The notes under the pieces: generated by a model
Databases searched by the model: none
What the model was told of the DNA's origin: nothing
What the model saw: the letters and a program-made list of their open reading frames with translations, nothing else
NCBI GenBank assembly: GCA_017397565.1
Contig: JAFQIL010000003.1
Span: forward strand, 1-46,010
Length of the DNA: 46,010 nt
Direction of reading: 5' to 3'
From: Oscillospiraceae bacterium
Lineage (GTDB): Bacteria > Bacillota > Clostridia > Oscillospirales > Oscillospiraceae
Translations under genes and position numbers: made by a program
Shown here: positions 16,277 to 26,278 of the stretch, one piece after another
Layout: each line of letters starts with the position of its first letter
Numbering within the stretch: position 1 is the first letter of the stretch

Positions 16277-16321
16277 CAAAACGGCAGATGTCTGGAATTT
16301 ACCGGGCATCTGCCGTTTTGT
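16277..16321. terminator. Bidirectional terminator after GH127 gene
   Basis: Perfect 15-bp stem ACAAAACGGCAGATG/CATCTGCCGTTTTGT with a 15-base loop region, between the convergent GH127 and AraC genes. Confidence 0.85.
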
Positions 16322-16335
16322 GCGTAGAAATCAGA

Positions 16336-17148
16336 TTATTTTTTGCCGGCTGCGGCAGAGGGGAGCTCGCCCATAAGCCGTTTGTAGGTTCTGGAAAAAT
16401 AGGATAGGTTTTCATATCCGCAGCAAAGGGCAGCTGCGGAAACGGAAGCGCCGGCTTCCATCAGCCGTTTAGCCTCTGTGCAGCGGGTAAGATTCATGTA
16501 TTCAATAATTGTCTTTCCGGTTGCCAGCTTAAACTGCCGGGAAAGATGATATTTACTCAGACCGATGTGGGTGGATAAAAGATCCAGTGTGATGGGGTGG
16601 TTGATATGGCGCCTCATGTAAACAATGGCTTCTTTAATGGCGGGATCGGTGTATGTGGAAGCAGATGGCTGCTTAGCAGTGTAGTTGCGGCAAAGAAATA
16701 ACAGAAAGTTTAATGCTTTGCAGCGGATCTCAGCAGCGGCGCAGAAAGTATGGGGGTCAAAATTTCGGTAGGCTTCCGCAATATCCGAAAACAGGATGGA
16801 TACTTGGGGATCGCGGATCGTATTTTGAAAATACAGGTTATGAAATGAAATGCCGTTTTCGATAAAGAAGGAGCGGTCTACGATCAGACATTGGTAGGTA
16901 ACGCTGTTTTGGCTTCCGGTGGTATGTAAGGTATCCGCATTAACGACAAACAGATCGTTGGGGCGAAAAGGAAAAATCTCTCTGCCGCATTGAACATAGC
17001 CTTCGCCTTCGGTGCAGTAGAGAAACTCAATGTTTTCGTGCCAGTTGATTCTGGGGCACGGACCGGTACGGACGAATTCCGGGTGATAGATAAAGGGAAG
17101 CAGAGTGTCTGACAAGGTGTGAGTTTCATAAATATAGTGTTCGTGCAT
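16336..17148 (-). CDS. AraC-family transcriptional regulator
   Basis: 270 residues from the ATG at 17148, which has AGGTG 7 bases upstream; an in-frame ATG at 17247 would add 33 residues without an SD. The N-terminal cupin part shows NWHENIEFLYCTEGEGYVQCG and PNDLFVVNADTLH. The C-terminal part carries the AraC double HTH (LLSTHIGLSKYHLSRQFK, AALCCGYENLSYFSRTYKR). It is divergent from the oxidoreductase pair and convergent with GH127, so it probably controls one or both. Confidence 0.88.
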   Translation of the reverse strand: MHEHYIYETHTLSDTLLPFIYHPEFVRTGPCPRINWHENIEFLYCTEGEGYVQCGREIFPFRPNDLFVVNADTLHTTGSQNSVTYQCLIVDRSFFIENGISFHNLYFQNTIRDPQVSILFSDIAEAYRNFDPHTFCAAAEIRCKALNFLLFLCRNYTAKQPSASTYTDPAIKEAIVYMRRHINHPITLDLLSTHIGLSKYHLSRQFKLATGKTIIEYMNLTRCTEAKRLMEAGASVSAAALCCGYENLSYFSRTYKRLMGELPSAAAGKK

Positions 17149-17265
17149 TTGAATCACCTGAAATAGCAATATCGTGTCAACAAACGGCACAATTCTGCAT
17201 TGTTTTGATGTTTTATCCAGTATAAAATAAAAAATAGGAAAAATCAACAGGGAAGGTGTGTTGTT

Positions 17266-18570
17266 ATGAAAAAGATTCGTGCCATCGTCATCGGCGCAGG
17301 AGGCCGGGGCTTTGCCTATGTTTATTATATGTCCTTTCTGCGGGATAAATATCAGGTGGTTGCTGTGGCAGATCCCAGCGAGCCTCAGCGTAGGAGCGTT
17401 CAGGAAATGTGGGGATTTTCAGAGGAAAATTGCTTCCACGATTGGCAAGAAATCTTAAGCAAACCGAAAATGGCGGATGTGGCTATCATTGCCACTCTGG
17501 ACGATATGCACCGGGAGCCGGCTTTGGCTGCCATCGAAAAGGGTTATGACATTCTGCTGGAAAAGCCGGTGGCACAAACGGCTCAGGAGTGTGTGGATAT
17601 TGCGCTGGCAGCGGAAAAGAAGGGTGTCAAGGTGCTGGTTTGCCATGTACTGCGGTACGCACCGTTTTTTGTTAGGGTAAAGGAGCTTCTGCGCTCTGGG
17701 ATCATTGGTAAGCCTATGACTATCAATATGGTGGAGGCTGTTGGAGACAACCATTACTCCAGAAGCTATATCCGTGGCAAGTGGCACAGCGAGAAGGAAT
17801 CTACACCTATGCTGCTGGCAAAGTGCTGCCATGACCTGGATTGCATTCAGTGGTTTATGGATCAGCCCTGTGAAAAGGTGCAATCCTTCGGTGAGCTGAC
17901 CTACTTCCGGGAGGAAAACGCTCCGGAAGGTGCGCCCGTCCGCTGCGCAGACGGCGGTTGTCCGGTGGGAGATACCTGTCCTTACGACTGCATGAAGATC
18001 TACTATAACGATAAGACCAAGGTGGCCTGGCGGAATCAGATCACCCGGGGCAGCACCAAAGATTATGATGCTACCGATGAAGAGGTTATGCATGCTCTGA
18101 AGACCACAGATTACGGTCTGTGTGTATTCCATGCCAACAACGATGTGGTGGACCATCAGACAGTTAATATGTACTTCCGGGGCGGCGCCACGGCAACCCT
18201 GACCATGAATGCCTTTAATAAGGGTGGACGGTATGTCCGCATTTACGGTACCAAGGGCGAATTACACGCCTATGCGTCTGCAGACGAGATCGAGGTGTAC
18301 ACCTTTGCGGATGAAAAGACCCAAAAGATCCCGGTAAAGGCTACAATCGAGAGCATTGAGGGCGGTCACGGTGGCGGTGATAGGGGTATCGTTGAGGAGC
18401 TTTACGATTATTTGAACGGTACCTATACCGGCTTCCAGGCGGCAGATATTATGACCTCCGTGAAAAATCATCTCATCGGCTTCGCGGCAGAAGAAGCAAG
18501 ACGTTCCGATACCGTTGTGGATCTGAACGAGTTTTTCAAACAGTACAATATGAAAAATGAATATATTTAG
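17266..18570 (+). CDS. Gfo/Idh/MocA-family oxidoreductase
   Basis: 434 residues. An N-terminal Rossmann domain starts with VIGAGGRG (8-15) and has EKP at 99-101. The C-terminal alpha/beta domain has CCHDLD (187-192), where such enzymes hold catalytic Asp/His residues. A Cys cluster (Cys227, 232, 238, 242) suggests a bound metal. The family oxidises or reduces sugars, inositols and glycoside rings with NAD(P). AAGGTG precedes the ATG by 8 bases. Next to GH127 and an AraC regulator, a role in sugar or glycoside oxidation is likely, but the substrate is unknown. A second, broken copy follows after 12 bases. Confidence 0.87.
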   Translation: MKKIRAIVIGAGGRGFAYVYYMSFLRDKYQVVAVADPSEPQRRSVQEMWGFSEENCFHDWQEILSKPKMADVAIIATLDDMHREPALAAIEKGYDILLEKPVAQTAQECVDIALAAEKKGVKVLVCHVLRYAPFFVRVKELLRSGIIGKPMTINMVEAVGDNHYSRSYIRGKWHSEKESTPMLLAKCCHDLDCIQWFMDQPCEKVQSFGELTYFREENAPEGAPVRCADGGCPVGDTCPYDCMKIYYNDKTKVAWRNQITRGSTKDYDATDEEVMHALKTTDYGLCVFHANNDVVDHQTVNMYFRGGATATLTMNAFNKGGRYVRIYGTKGELHAYASADEIEVYTFADEKTQKIPVKATIESIEGGHGGGDRGIVEELYDYLNGTYTGFQAADIMTSVKNHLIGFAAEEARRSDTVVDLNEFFKQYNMKNEYI

Positions 18571-18582
18571 GAGAAGAAATAT

Positions 18583-19884
18583 ATGAAACCAATATCAGTT
18601 GTTATTATCGGTGCAGGAAATCGAGGAGAAGTATATGCAACCCATATGGCTAAACTGCGGGAGCAGTTTCAGGTGGTTGCTGTGGCAGACCCGGACCCGG
18701 CTCGTTGTGAAAATATTCGCCGCTTGTTCGGTTTTTCAGAGGATGCCTGCTATCAGGATTGGCGCGATATCATGGCACAACCAAAAATGGCGGATCTTGT
18801 GGTGATTGCTACGGTAGATAATATGCACTACGCGCCGGCCTTGCAGGCTATCGAAAAAGGGTATGATCTGTTGTTGGAAAAGCCTGTTGCGCAGACGGTT
18901 CAGGAGTGCGTAGATATTGCATTAGAGGCGCAGAAAAAAGGTGTGAGAGTACTGGTTGCCCATGTTTTGCGCTATACACCATTTTTTGGCAAGGTTAAAA
19001 AACTTCTGATGGACGGTGCAGTCGGTGAAGTGATGTCCATCGCCCAGGTAGAGGCTATCGGAAATGATCACTATGGTCATGCCTATGTTCGGGGCAACTG
19101 GCACAATGAGCAGGAATCTACGCCAATTCTTTTGGCAAAGTGCTGCCATGATTTGGATATGATCCAGTGGCTTTTGGGGAAACCCTGTAGGCGCGTTCAG
19201 TCTTTTGGCAGTCTGACACACTTTGTAAAAGAAAATGCTCCGGCAGGTGCGCCTAAGCGCTGTGCGGACGGAGGATGCCCGGTAAGTGATACCTGCCCAT
19301 ATAATTGCCTGGATTTCTATTATGCAAAACAGGGGCATGTGGTTCTCAGAAAGAAAATTACCGGGGGTATCGCCAAAGGAAGCATTCCCACCGACGAAGA
19401 AGTGATGCAGGCTTTGAAAACAACGGACTTTGGTCTCTGCGTCTATCAGGCCAATAATAACGTGCCGGATCACTAAACAGTTAATATGGAATTTGCAGGC
19501 GGAGCAACCGCTACGCTGACGATGAATGCCTTTAATGAGGGCGGTCGCCATATACGTGTTTTCGGCACTAAGGGTGAACTATATGGATATTTGGAAGGGG
19601 AAAACATTACGCTGTTCACTTTTGAGGGCAAAAAGACCGAGCAGATTCCTATTCTGGAAGATGGCCAAATCATTACCGGCAACCATAGCGGTGGAGATGA
19701 GGGCATCATAAGTGAACTCTACGAGTTTCTTAGTGATACATATACGGGCTATCGGGCGGCAGATATCATGACATCTGTCAAGAATCATATGATTGGCTTT
19801 GCTGCGGAAGAGGGAAGACGCACCAATACCGTAGTTGACTTAGACGAATATTTTGCCCGGTACGGTATGAAAAACGAATATTAA
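18583..19884 (+). pseudogene. Gfo/Idh/MocA oxidoreductase interrupted by a single TAA
   Basis: A tandem paralogue of the preceding gene. Codons run in one frame from 18583 to 19884 (434 codons, the same length) except for TAA at 19474-19476. The paralogue has CAG in the same place (ACCATCAGACAGTTAATATG against ATCACTAAACAGTTAATATG), so a Gln codon, probably CAA, turned into TAA by one C-to-T change. The first part (297 residues) keeps GAGNRG, EKP and the Cys cluster; the rest (19477-19884) keeps the C-terminal sheet. Nothing else in it has decayed, so the loss is recent, is a sequencing error, or is read through. A downstream ATG at 19486 could start a fragment but lacks a good SD. Confidence 0.85.
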
Positions 19885-19901
19885 AACACAGGCGCGACTG
19901 A

Positions 19902-19935
19902 CAATGGTAGACACGAAAGTGTCTACCATTATTTT
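19902..19935 (+). terminator. Terminator after the oxidoreductase pair
   Basis: Perfect 12-bp stem AATGGTAGACAC/GTGTCTACCATT with GAAA tetraloop, followed by ATTTTTG. Confidence 0.92.
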
Positions 19936-20281
19936 TGCCTTTTATACAAGATTATAAGTAAATTATATTCAACTGACAGGATCAGAGAACGTAAAATAGT
20001 GTGTGAAAATTATCTGAATCAGTGAATTTCTAAAAATTGCTAGACACACAGAAAATGGCAAAATAACCAATTTCAGACGAAAAATGTTTCAAATAATGTG
20101 AAAGAATGACTGATATACGTAAAAACTAGTAAAAATTAACAAATTTTAATTCATTATTTCTACATCTAAAATGGAAAAAAATAGTATATTTTTTGATATT
20201 ATTTATGTTAATATATTTTAAAAATGTATGCGTACACATGTTGTATGTGTCATTTGAATATTTATGAAAGGTGTGAAGAAA
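19936..20281 (+). other. AT-rich leader region before the giant surface-protein gene
   Basis: About 330 bases without a gene and much richer in A/T than the flanks. Close to the start codon are two overlapping dyads, ATGTATGCGTACACAT (20224-20239, imperfect) and ACACAT-GTTGT-ATGTGT (20234-20250, perfect 6-bp arms). They could be an operator or a leader hairpin. TTGATA at 20193 is a possible -35, but no convincing -10 lies at the right distance. I see no riboswitch I can name. Confidence 0.4.
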
Positions 20282-23200
20282 TTGAAACGATTCCAAAGAG
20301 TAGGTGCCTTGTTTATGGCTTTGGTTTTAGTCATTGGCCTGATCCCGGCGAGGATTTTGGTCACAAGAACCAATGCTGTAGAGGTTGTCAACAATGAGCC
20401 TTCTGAGGCAGACAAAAAGGCTGCCAAAGAAGTCGACGAAAAGATCGATGCGATTGGTACGGTTACGCTGGAAAGCGAATTTAGTATCAAAGCGGCGCGT
20501 TCGGCGTATGCTCTGTTGACTCAGATTCAGAAAGGGCTGGTTGAGAAGCTCGCTATTTTGGAGAATGCAGAGATTACTCTGAAAAATCTGCAGAATTTGG
20601 CGGCTGGCATTTATCCCAACTATGCTTTTGCGGTGTTCTCCGAGGGAGGCATCACCGACGATGGCCTACTGAAAGAGGCTGCCTGGCGATTGAATAATCC
20701 AATCACCGGTTCTCAGAAGTTTGGTGTTGTCTGGGACTTTGACAATCTGTACATTGGTGTTACCAGTGGCAGCACTAAAGTTCCCAACGGTTTGACGGAT
20801 ATGAAAATCAATGGTATCGAAGTTGGTGTATACGGCACCAACGGTATCGATAGCAGAGAGCTGACAATTCCTCTGTCCGCTATTGGGATCGATGAAATTG
20901 ATTTCACCAAGGAGTACGATCTGACTTTCACATTGGATAAGTTTGTCTGGGAAGGTAAGCTGATCTTTGATAAAGTTGGTTATGAAGTCCAAACTATCAA
21001 TGGTTCGATTTGGGAAACCACATCTTCTGCCGGCAAGACCGAGGGTGCTTTGAAATCAGACCAGTCTACGGAAGACGGTTTCAGAATGGGCTTTACTTAT
21101 GCCAGTGACAAACTGACTCCGGTTATGGGAAGCACTACGGTTTTGGAGTTTGACTTAAAAGTCAATGCCATGCCGGACGATGTTAAGATCAATCAGGTTG
21201 GTCCTTACTTTGTGCAGGGCGGAATCAATTTGCTTATCCGTGACGATGACACCAATGTAGGTGCTAACGGGTTTGGTACAGAAGCAATGATGATCGGCTT
21301 TGCGAAACAGAATGGCAGGCTGCATTTTATTTATTGGGATGATGCTGCCGGAAAATTCCAGACAATACGGATCAATCCATATAAGAGTACCGATTATCAT
21401 GTCCGTGTAGAGTACACATACACCACCAATGACGATGTGGCTGCCAGATTTTTTGTGAATGGCGGTTTGGTTGCACAAATTGCCGATGCCAAGAAAATTG
21501 GCGAGGATGGTTTTACGCTCACCACAGCAACGAACCTCGTTCAAGTTGTTGCATATGGTGTGGAAGCAGCGCCTGTTGATGCGGTTGTGTCTAATTTCTC
21601 AATCTCCCATCCTCAGGAGATTGAGGCTCCCGCACCGCTGTCGCGCCTGACTCCCCAGTATATTTTCGGACGTTTGGATCTGGGACATATCGAGTATGAT
21701 TTGCCGCTGATTCCTACTTTTGTTGGAAGAGATAAGCAGGAATATACGTTGACCTGGATCAGCAGCGACGAGACCGTGGTTGCACCCAATGGTAAGATCA
21801 ATCGTCATGCTACTGAGAGTAAATCCGCAAAGATAACCCTGAAGGTAGGCAATACGGAGCTGTGGTCTGTGGATGTGACAGTAGAGCCCCGTACCAAGGT
21901 GGAGCAGGAATCCGCCGAAAATGTGGATGCAGCTTTCAGTAAGGCTGAGATCGTCATCGATGGCTTGCTGAAAGAGGAAGGCTGGAGAATGGCCGGTCGC
22001 GTTCTGGATGCCGACAAGCTGTTGGTTGCAGAATACGGTTTCCAGTGGAATCAGACGCATTTGTTTGTTGCCGTAGATTTTACCGGCGAGTTTGGATCTG
22101 TTGAGCTGACGCTCAATGGTAAGACGTTTACCATTGAAGAGGGCAAACTGAAAATGGACAATGCTGCCGTTGCCGACGCACAGATCGCGGTAAAGAACGG
22201 CATTGCTGAAATCGCGATTCCCATGCAGCTTTTGGGATTCGGGGATAAGATCACTGAGTATGGAAAGTCCATGGAAATGTCTATCAAGGCCGGTGGCTTT
22301 ACCGGTGCCGGCAAGAAACTGTCGCTGGCTTCGTTTGACTGGTTTGTTACCGACAACCGTGACCATGCAGCTGTTGTTGGCAGTACCAAGTCTACGGACG
22401 AACAGCATGGTGTCCAGCAGTTGGTTAACGGCTGGCGTCTGTTTGACCTTTTTGGTGGAACCAATACTAAGGCAAAGGTGCGCAGCTTTATCGGATTTAT
22501 GACGGACCCGATCTATGTTAGAAATTTTGCGGACCGTGTTTACGATACGCGTTTGGAATTCGATTTCCAGGCACATGCGCTGCCGGTGTTGTCCACAGAT
22601 GTAACAGATAAAAATACATATGTTGCAGGTGGCGGAGCCTATGGTAACAGCGGCTTTACCTGTGCATTTGGTGAAATTGCCGATGCCCAAAAATACTCCT
22701 ATACCTTCAATATCGGTATTGTCAATACGGAAGAGGGATTGCTGTTCGTAGTTACCCACGGAAAGACAGAAACCTATAAGCTGAACAAGCAGGTTGGCGA
22801 TAAGTTCTCCGTCGCTGTGGAGTGGGCGTATGATAACACGCTGGAGCTGTTTGTTGACGGTGTATTGGTTAAGACCTTTGAAGGTGTAGCCAACTGGAAA
22901 AAAGGTGCCGGCAATGCCAGCTTGGTTGTGAACATGCGTCCTCTGACAAAACGCACAAGCGAGGCTGATAACTTCGATGTATCCATTACCAACATCGCCT
23001 TTGGTAAGGTTCATACGGAAAGAAATTTGATTGCGCAGCTGGACTTCGATGACATCCAAGGCGAGAATGAAACTGCTGATCAGATTGTGGATGACTTGGT
23101 TTTGCCTGGCGTTTTGACCAATGGTCAGATGGATAAGGAATACCAGATCACCTGGACCAGCGATAACAATGTTTTGAATCCTCAGAACGGTAAGGTTACT

Positions 23201-26200
23201 CGTCCTGCTTCCGGCTCGATTGCTGTGAAATTAACCGCAACCCTGGAGAATGGGGAATCTAAGTCTTTTGATCTCGTAGTATTGGGCGGCGGCATCAGCA
23301 ATGACAATGTTCTGAATGTTCCCGCTGATGCGAACCCTGCCACCGGTGTGGGTGTAGCTTATCCCAGCTTGCTATATACCTTTGACGAGAATAACAACAG
23401 TATTATTGCGGTTTTGAGTGAGAAACAGAAAGTGAATTCTGTTGTTTTGACTGACGGTGATGATAAGGCTCGCTTGAGTGCTGAATTCCTGTCCCTGTGG
23501 ATCAGCGATGACAATGTTACCTACACGCGCGTACCTTCCTTCAAGCTTCTGCAGGTCAACGAGAACTGGTATCTGTATGACTTCGAGGCCGAAGGCAAGT
23601 ATGTCAAGGTCCATTATCAGCAGGATGATAGTACCGGTTCTGATTTTATCGGCACTTACGGTAATATGATCAAGGCTGGCTATGAAAAGGTCTTTGGCGG
23701 CGGCGATGCTACTTTTGTTGAAAGCACCTACACGCTGACCAATAGCTTTACAACCACGAAGTATGACTATGCATGGACAATCTCTAAGAGTGACTTGGGT
23801 ATCATCGGCACGGATGCCTCCATTCGAATCTCTTTGAATGGCAGCTTCCTGTACCACTATGTGGATGGGGAAAATGTGATTGTTCGCGTACCTGAATTGG
23901 CACCTGGCGCGTCTGTAAAACTGACGGTTCAACAGAGCAACAGTCAGGATGTTCTGGACATTGCCAACAAGGAAAATGTCTATGAGATCATTTATGGCAA
24001 CCGCGAGTTGACGCTTACCAGCAGCAGATGGTATTATCTGACGCTGCCTGCCGGTACGACATTCCCTGACGGCTCCAAGCTGGAGAAGGAAACAATCTAC
24101 CGCATGAGACGCGGTTACTTCTCTACATCCACGGATGGTGGAACAACATGGTCTAAACAGTATTCTGCTTTGGACAACGCTCCGGAAGGTAAGAAGGCTG
24201 TAGAAAAGATGGGCGAAGGCGGCTGGATGTTTGATGATGTTACCGGCCGGCTGATGTTCGAAAACTATGTGTCCTATACCGGCTTTGATCCATATGACAT
24301 GATGAAGTCTCACATGGAGACGCAGATTGTGGCATCGGATGACGGTGGTAAAACGTGGTATATACTGGCCACCTTGCCTTGCCGCTGCATGGAAGAATAT
24401 AAAGATAATACCAATATTCCTACCTATGCACTGTCTTACTCTGACGGTATAAAGCTCTCCACCTATGACGGTAAGGATGGTCCTAATGTGGACTTTGTAT
24501 TCCCCTTAGGCTCCCAATATGACAACATTGGCAGCTTTGCTTGCCGCGTTGCATACACAACGGATGCCGGTGAGACTTGGCAGTACAGCAAAACTCAGAT
24601 CACCTATCCCTCCGAATACGGCTCTGAAGGCGGCTGTTCTGAGGCTTATATCATTGAACGGGAAGACGGAGTGCTGGTTCTTCATGTTAGATGTCAAGAG
24701 GCCTCCGTTTACCATTTCAAGGTTTGCTATTCCTTGGACTGGGGTCTTACATGGACAAACGATCATATCTTTACAGATTATTTTGCTTCTAACGGCCAGG
24801 CTGTGATCAAGGAGATGGAAGTTAACGGAGAAAAGACGATTCTCTCTGTTTGGGGCGGTAACAATGCATTTGGTGGCGGCAGCTACCACCGCAACCCCTT
24901 TAACTTCGCTACTTCGGCCAATGATGCAGAAACCTTCCGGAATATTCAAAATATTGTCTCCAAGACTTGGATGGAACAGTATGAGTCTGTTTACTATTCT
25001 AATACAACCAATGTTTCCTTGACCAAGTACGACGAGGATAATATGCTGCTCACTTTCCGCAGAAATGCATATAGTGACTTTGTTGAGATTCGGGTTGAAG
25101 ACTTCGACGCGTGGTTGACCCGTACCAAGGGCGCTTATGACGACTTCGAGCACGGCAACATCCGTTACGAAGGCTGGGGCCTGAGAACCGGTGCTTATGA
25201 ATTGTCTGATAAGAATGCACACGGTAAATATTCCATGAAGGTTACTGCAGGATCTGTTGTGACCCGTTGCATACCTTATCTGCAGAACGGAAAGCTCTCG
25301 ATTGACATCTATGCAGCCGCTGACAGCAGCTTTACGCTGCAGCTTCAGAGCGCATTCGACCAAATCTACGGTAATATTGCGATGCCGATCGGTTTGCGCG
25401 TAGAGAATGGCAAGCTGTACCTGAATAAGGAAACTACGGCAATCGGCGAACTGGCGGCAGGATGGAATACACTGAGCTTCGATTTGGAACTGACTGAAGA
25501 TAAGGCTGGCCTGTCTGTTAACGGCGCAGAGCCTGTTGAAATTCCTGTTCGTGTAGAGGACGGTGACTATGTCTGCTTCATTACCATCAGCACCGCGGAA
25601 AGAAATGAAATCTTCGTTGATGATCTGCTGGTTATCAGTGATCTGGAGCCTGTAATATCCGCTACTGAAGACGATAAAAAGGCTGCCAATGAGGTCATTG
25701 ATCTGATTAAGGCAATCGCAGAGGCTGAAGATAAGGCGACTGCTACTGCCGCAGCACGCGCAGCTTTCGATAAGCTGTCTCAGGTCCAGGCAGACTTGGT
25801 GGATAGAAGAGTCCTTTTGAACCGCGCATCTGCCGGCTTGGACGGTTTGATCAACTACTATGAAGTCTTGGTCGCGGCAGAGAGTGGCAAATACGAGGGA
25901 ATCGAGGAAATTGTGGATCAAGCTGCTGCCGGAGAGGTGCACGAAATGATCCTTGCCATTGGTAAGGTTACCTTGGCCAGCAAGAGTGCTATTGTTGCAG
26001 CCCGTCAGGCATACGATGCTTTGACGGCTGAGCAGAAGCTGTTTGTTAATAACTACAAGGTCCTCACGGATGCGGAAACCGCCTTTAAGGTTTTAGAGGA
26101 GAAAGACAAAGAACCTCCTAAGACTATGGATACAACACCTGTGGGTTTGATTTCCGTTTTGATGATTGTTAGCGTGCTGGGGATCGTTGTGGCTATGGTG

Positions 26201-26233
26201 CCCGACATTCGCAGAAAGCTGATGGGTAAGTAA
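20282..26233 (+). CDS. Giant modular surface protein with Asp-box (sialidase-like) propeller
   Basis: About 1,983 residues from TTG 20282, chosen because AAAGGTG lies 8 bases before it; the ATG at 20264 has no SD. Numbers below count from 20264. A signal peptide covers about 7-43. Predicted modules: helical repeat (47-112); CBM9-like (125-235); lectin-like sandwich (245-445); Ig-like (450-545); second CBM9-like (555-690); second sandwich (690-915); second Ig-like (920-1005); discoidin-like (1010-1125); a beta-propeller with four Asp-boxes, STDGGTTW, SDDGGKTW, TTDAGETW and SLDWGLTW (about 1287-1497); a jelly-roll-like domain (1625-1800); two more helical repeats (1803-1950). The end is PPKTMD, a hydrophobic helix and IRRKLMGK, like a sortase signal. 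Module names other than Asp-boxes are judged by pattern only. It probably acts outside the cell on glycans. Confidence 0.8.
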   Translation: MKRFQRVGALFMALVLVIGLIPARILVTRTNAVEVVNNEPSEADKKAAKEVDEKIDAIGTVTLESEFSIKAARSAYALLTQIQKGLVEKLAILENAEITLKNLQNLAAGIYPNYAFAVFSEGGITDDGLLKEAAWRLNNPITGSQKFGVVWDFDNLYIGVTSGSTKVPNGLTDMKINGIEVGVYGTNGIDSRELTIPLSAIGIDEIDFTKEYDLTFTLDKFVWEGKLIFDKVGYEVQTINGSIWETTSSAGKTEGALKSDQSTEDGFRMGFTYASDKLTPVMGSTTVLEFDLKVNAMPDDVKINQVGPYFVQGGINLLIRDDDTNVGANGFGTEAMMIGFAKQNGRLHFIYWDDAAGKFQTIRINPYKSTDYHVRVEYTYTTNDDVAARFFVNGGLVAQIADAKKIGEDGFTLTTATNLVQVVAYGVEAAPVDAVVSNFSISHPQEIEAPAPLSRLTPQYIFGRLDLGHIEYDLPLIPTFVGRDKQEYTLTWISSDETVVAPNGKINRHATESKSAKITLKVGNTELWSVDVTVEPRTKVEQESAENVDAAFSKAEIVIDGLLKEEGWRMAGRVLDADKLLVAEYGFQWNQTHLFVAVDFTGEFGSVELTLNGKTFTIEEGKLKMDNAAVADAQIAVKNGIAEIAIPMQLLGFGDKITEYGKSMEMSIKAGGFTGAGKKLSLASFDWFVTDNRDHAAVVGSTKSTDEQHGVQQLVNGWRLFDLFGGTNTKAKVRSFIGFMTDPIYVRNFADRVYDTRLEFDFQAHALPVLSTDVTDKNTYVAGGGAYGNSGFTCAFGEIADAQKYSYTFNIGIVNTEEGLLFVVTHGKTETYKLNKQVGDKFSVAVEWAYDNTLELFVDGVLVKTFEGVANWKKGAGNASLVVNMRPLTKRTSEADNFDVSITNIAFGKVHTERNLIAQLDFDDIQGENETADQIVDDLVLPGVLTNGQMDKEYQITWTSDNNVLNPQNGKVTRPASGSIAVKLTATLENGESKSFDLVVLGGGISNDNVLNVPADANPATGVGVAYPSLLYTFDENNNSIIAVLSEKQKVNSVVLTDGDDKARLSAEFLSLWISDDNVTYTRVPSFKLLQVNENWYLYDFEAEGKYVKVHYQQDDSTGSDFIGTYGNMIKAGYEKVFGGGDATFVESTYTLTNSFTTTKYDYAWTISKSDLGIIGTDASIRISLNGSFLYHYVDGENVIVRVPELAPGASVKLTVQQSNSQDVLDIANKENVYEIIYGNRELTLTSSRWYYLTLPAGTTFPDGSKLEKETIYRMRRGYFSTSTDGGTTWSKQYSALDNAPEGKKAVEKMGEGGWMFDDVTGRLMFENYVSYTGFDPYDMMKSHMETQIVASDDGGKTWYILATLPCRCMEEYKDNTNIPTYALSYSDGIKLSTYDGKDGPNVDFVFPLGSQYDNIGSFACRVAYTTDAGETWQYSKTQITYPSEYGSEGGCSEAYIIEREDGVLVLHVRCQEASVYHFKVCYSLDWGLTWTNDHIFTDYFASNGQAVIKEMEVNGEKTILSVWGGNNAFGGGSYHRNPFNFATSANDAETFRNIQNIVSKTWMEQYESVYYSNTTNVSLTKYDEDNMLLTFRRNAYSDFVEIRVEDFDAWLTRTKGAYDDFEHGNIRYEGWGLRTGAYELSDKNAHGKYSMKVTAGSVVTRCIPYLQNGKLSIDIYAAADSSFTLQLQSAFDQIYGNIAMPIGLRVENGKLYLNKETTAIGELAAGWNTLSFDLELTEDKAGLSVNGAEPVEIPVRVEDGDYVCFITISTAERNEIFVDDLLVISDLEPVISATEDDKKAANEVIDLIKAIAEAEDKATATAAARAAFDKLSQVQADLVDRRVLLNRASAGLDGLINYYEVLVAAESGKYEGIEEIVDQAAAGEVHEMILAIGKVTLASKSAIVAARQAYDALTAEQKLFVNNYKVLTDAETAFKVLEEKDKEPPKTMDTTPVGLISVLMIVSVLGIVVAMVPDIRRKLMGK

Positions 26234-26278
26234 TTCTACCGTTATCTCTTTGACAAAGGTAAAGAGACATAAAAACCA

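Noticed and set aside
19474-19476. Programmed readthrough or selenocysteine-like recoding at TAA
   Set aside because: The stop is UAA, not UGA, with no recognised recoding context, and the paralogue has Gln here. A nonsense mutation is simpler, though readthrough cannot be excluded.
21599-23059. Open frame of 486 codons on the minus strand
   Set aside because: Antisense to the giant surface protein; no SD, no motif, unusual composition.
24506-25942. Open frame of 478 codons on the minus strand
   Set aside because: Antisense to the Asp-box and jelly-roll region; its residues read as reverse translation of that gene.
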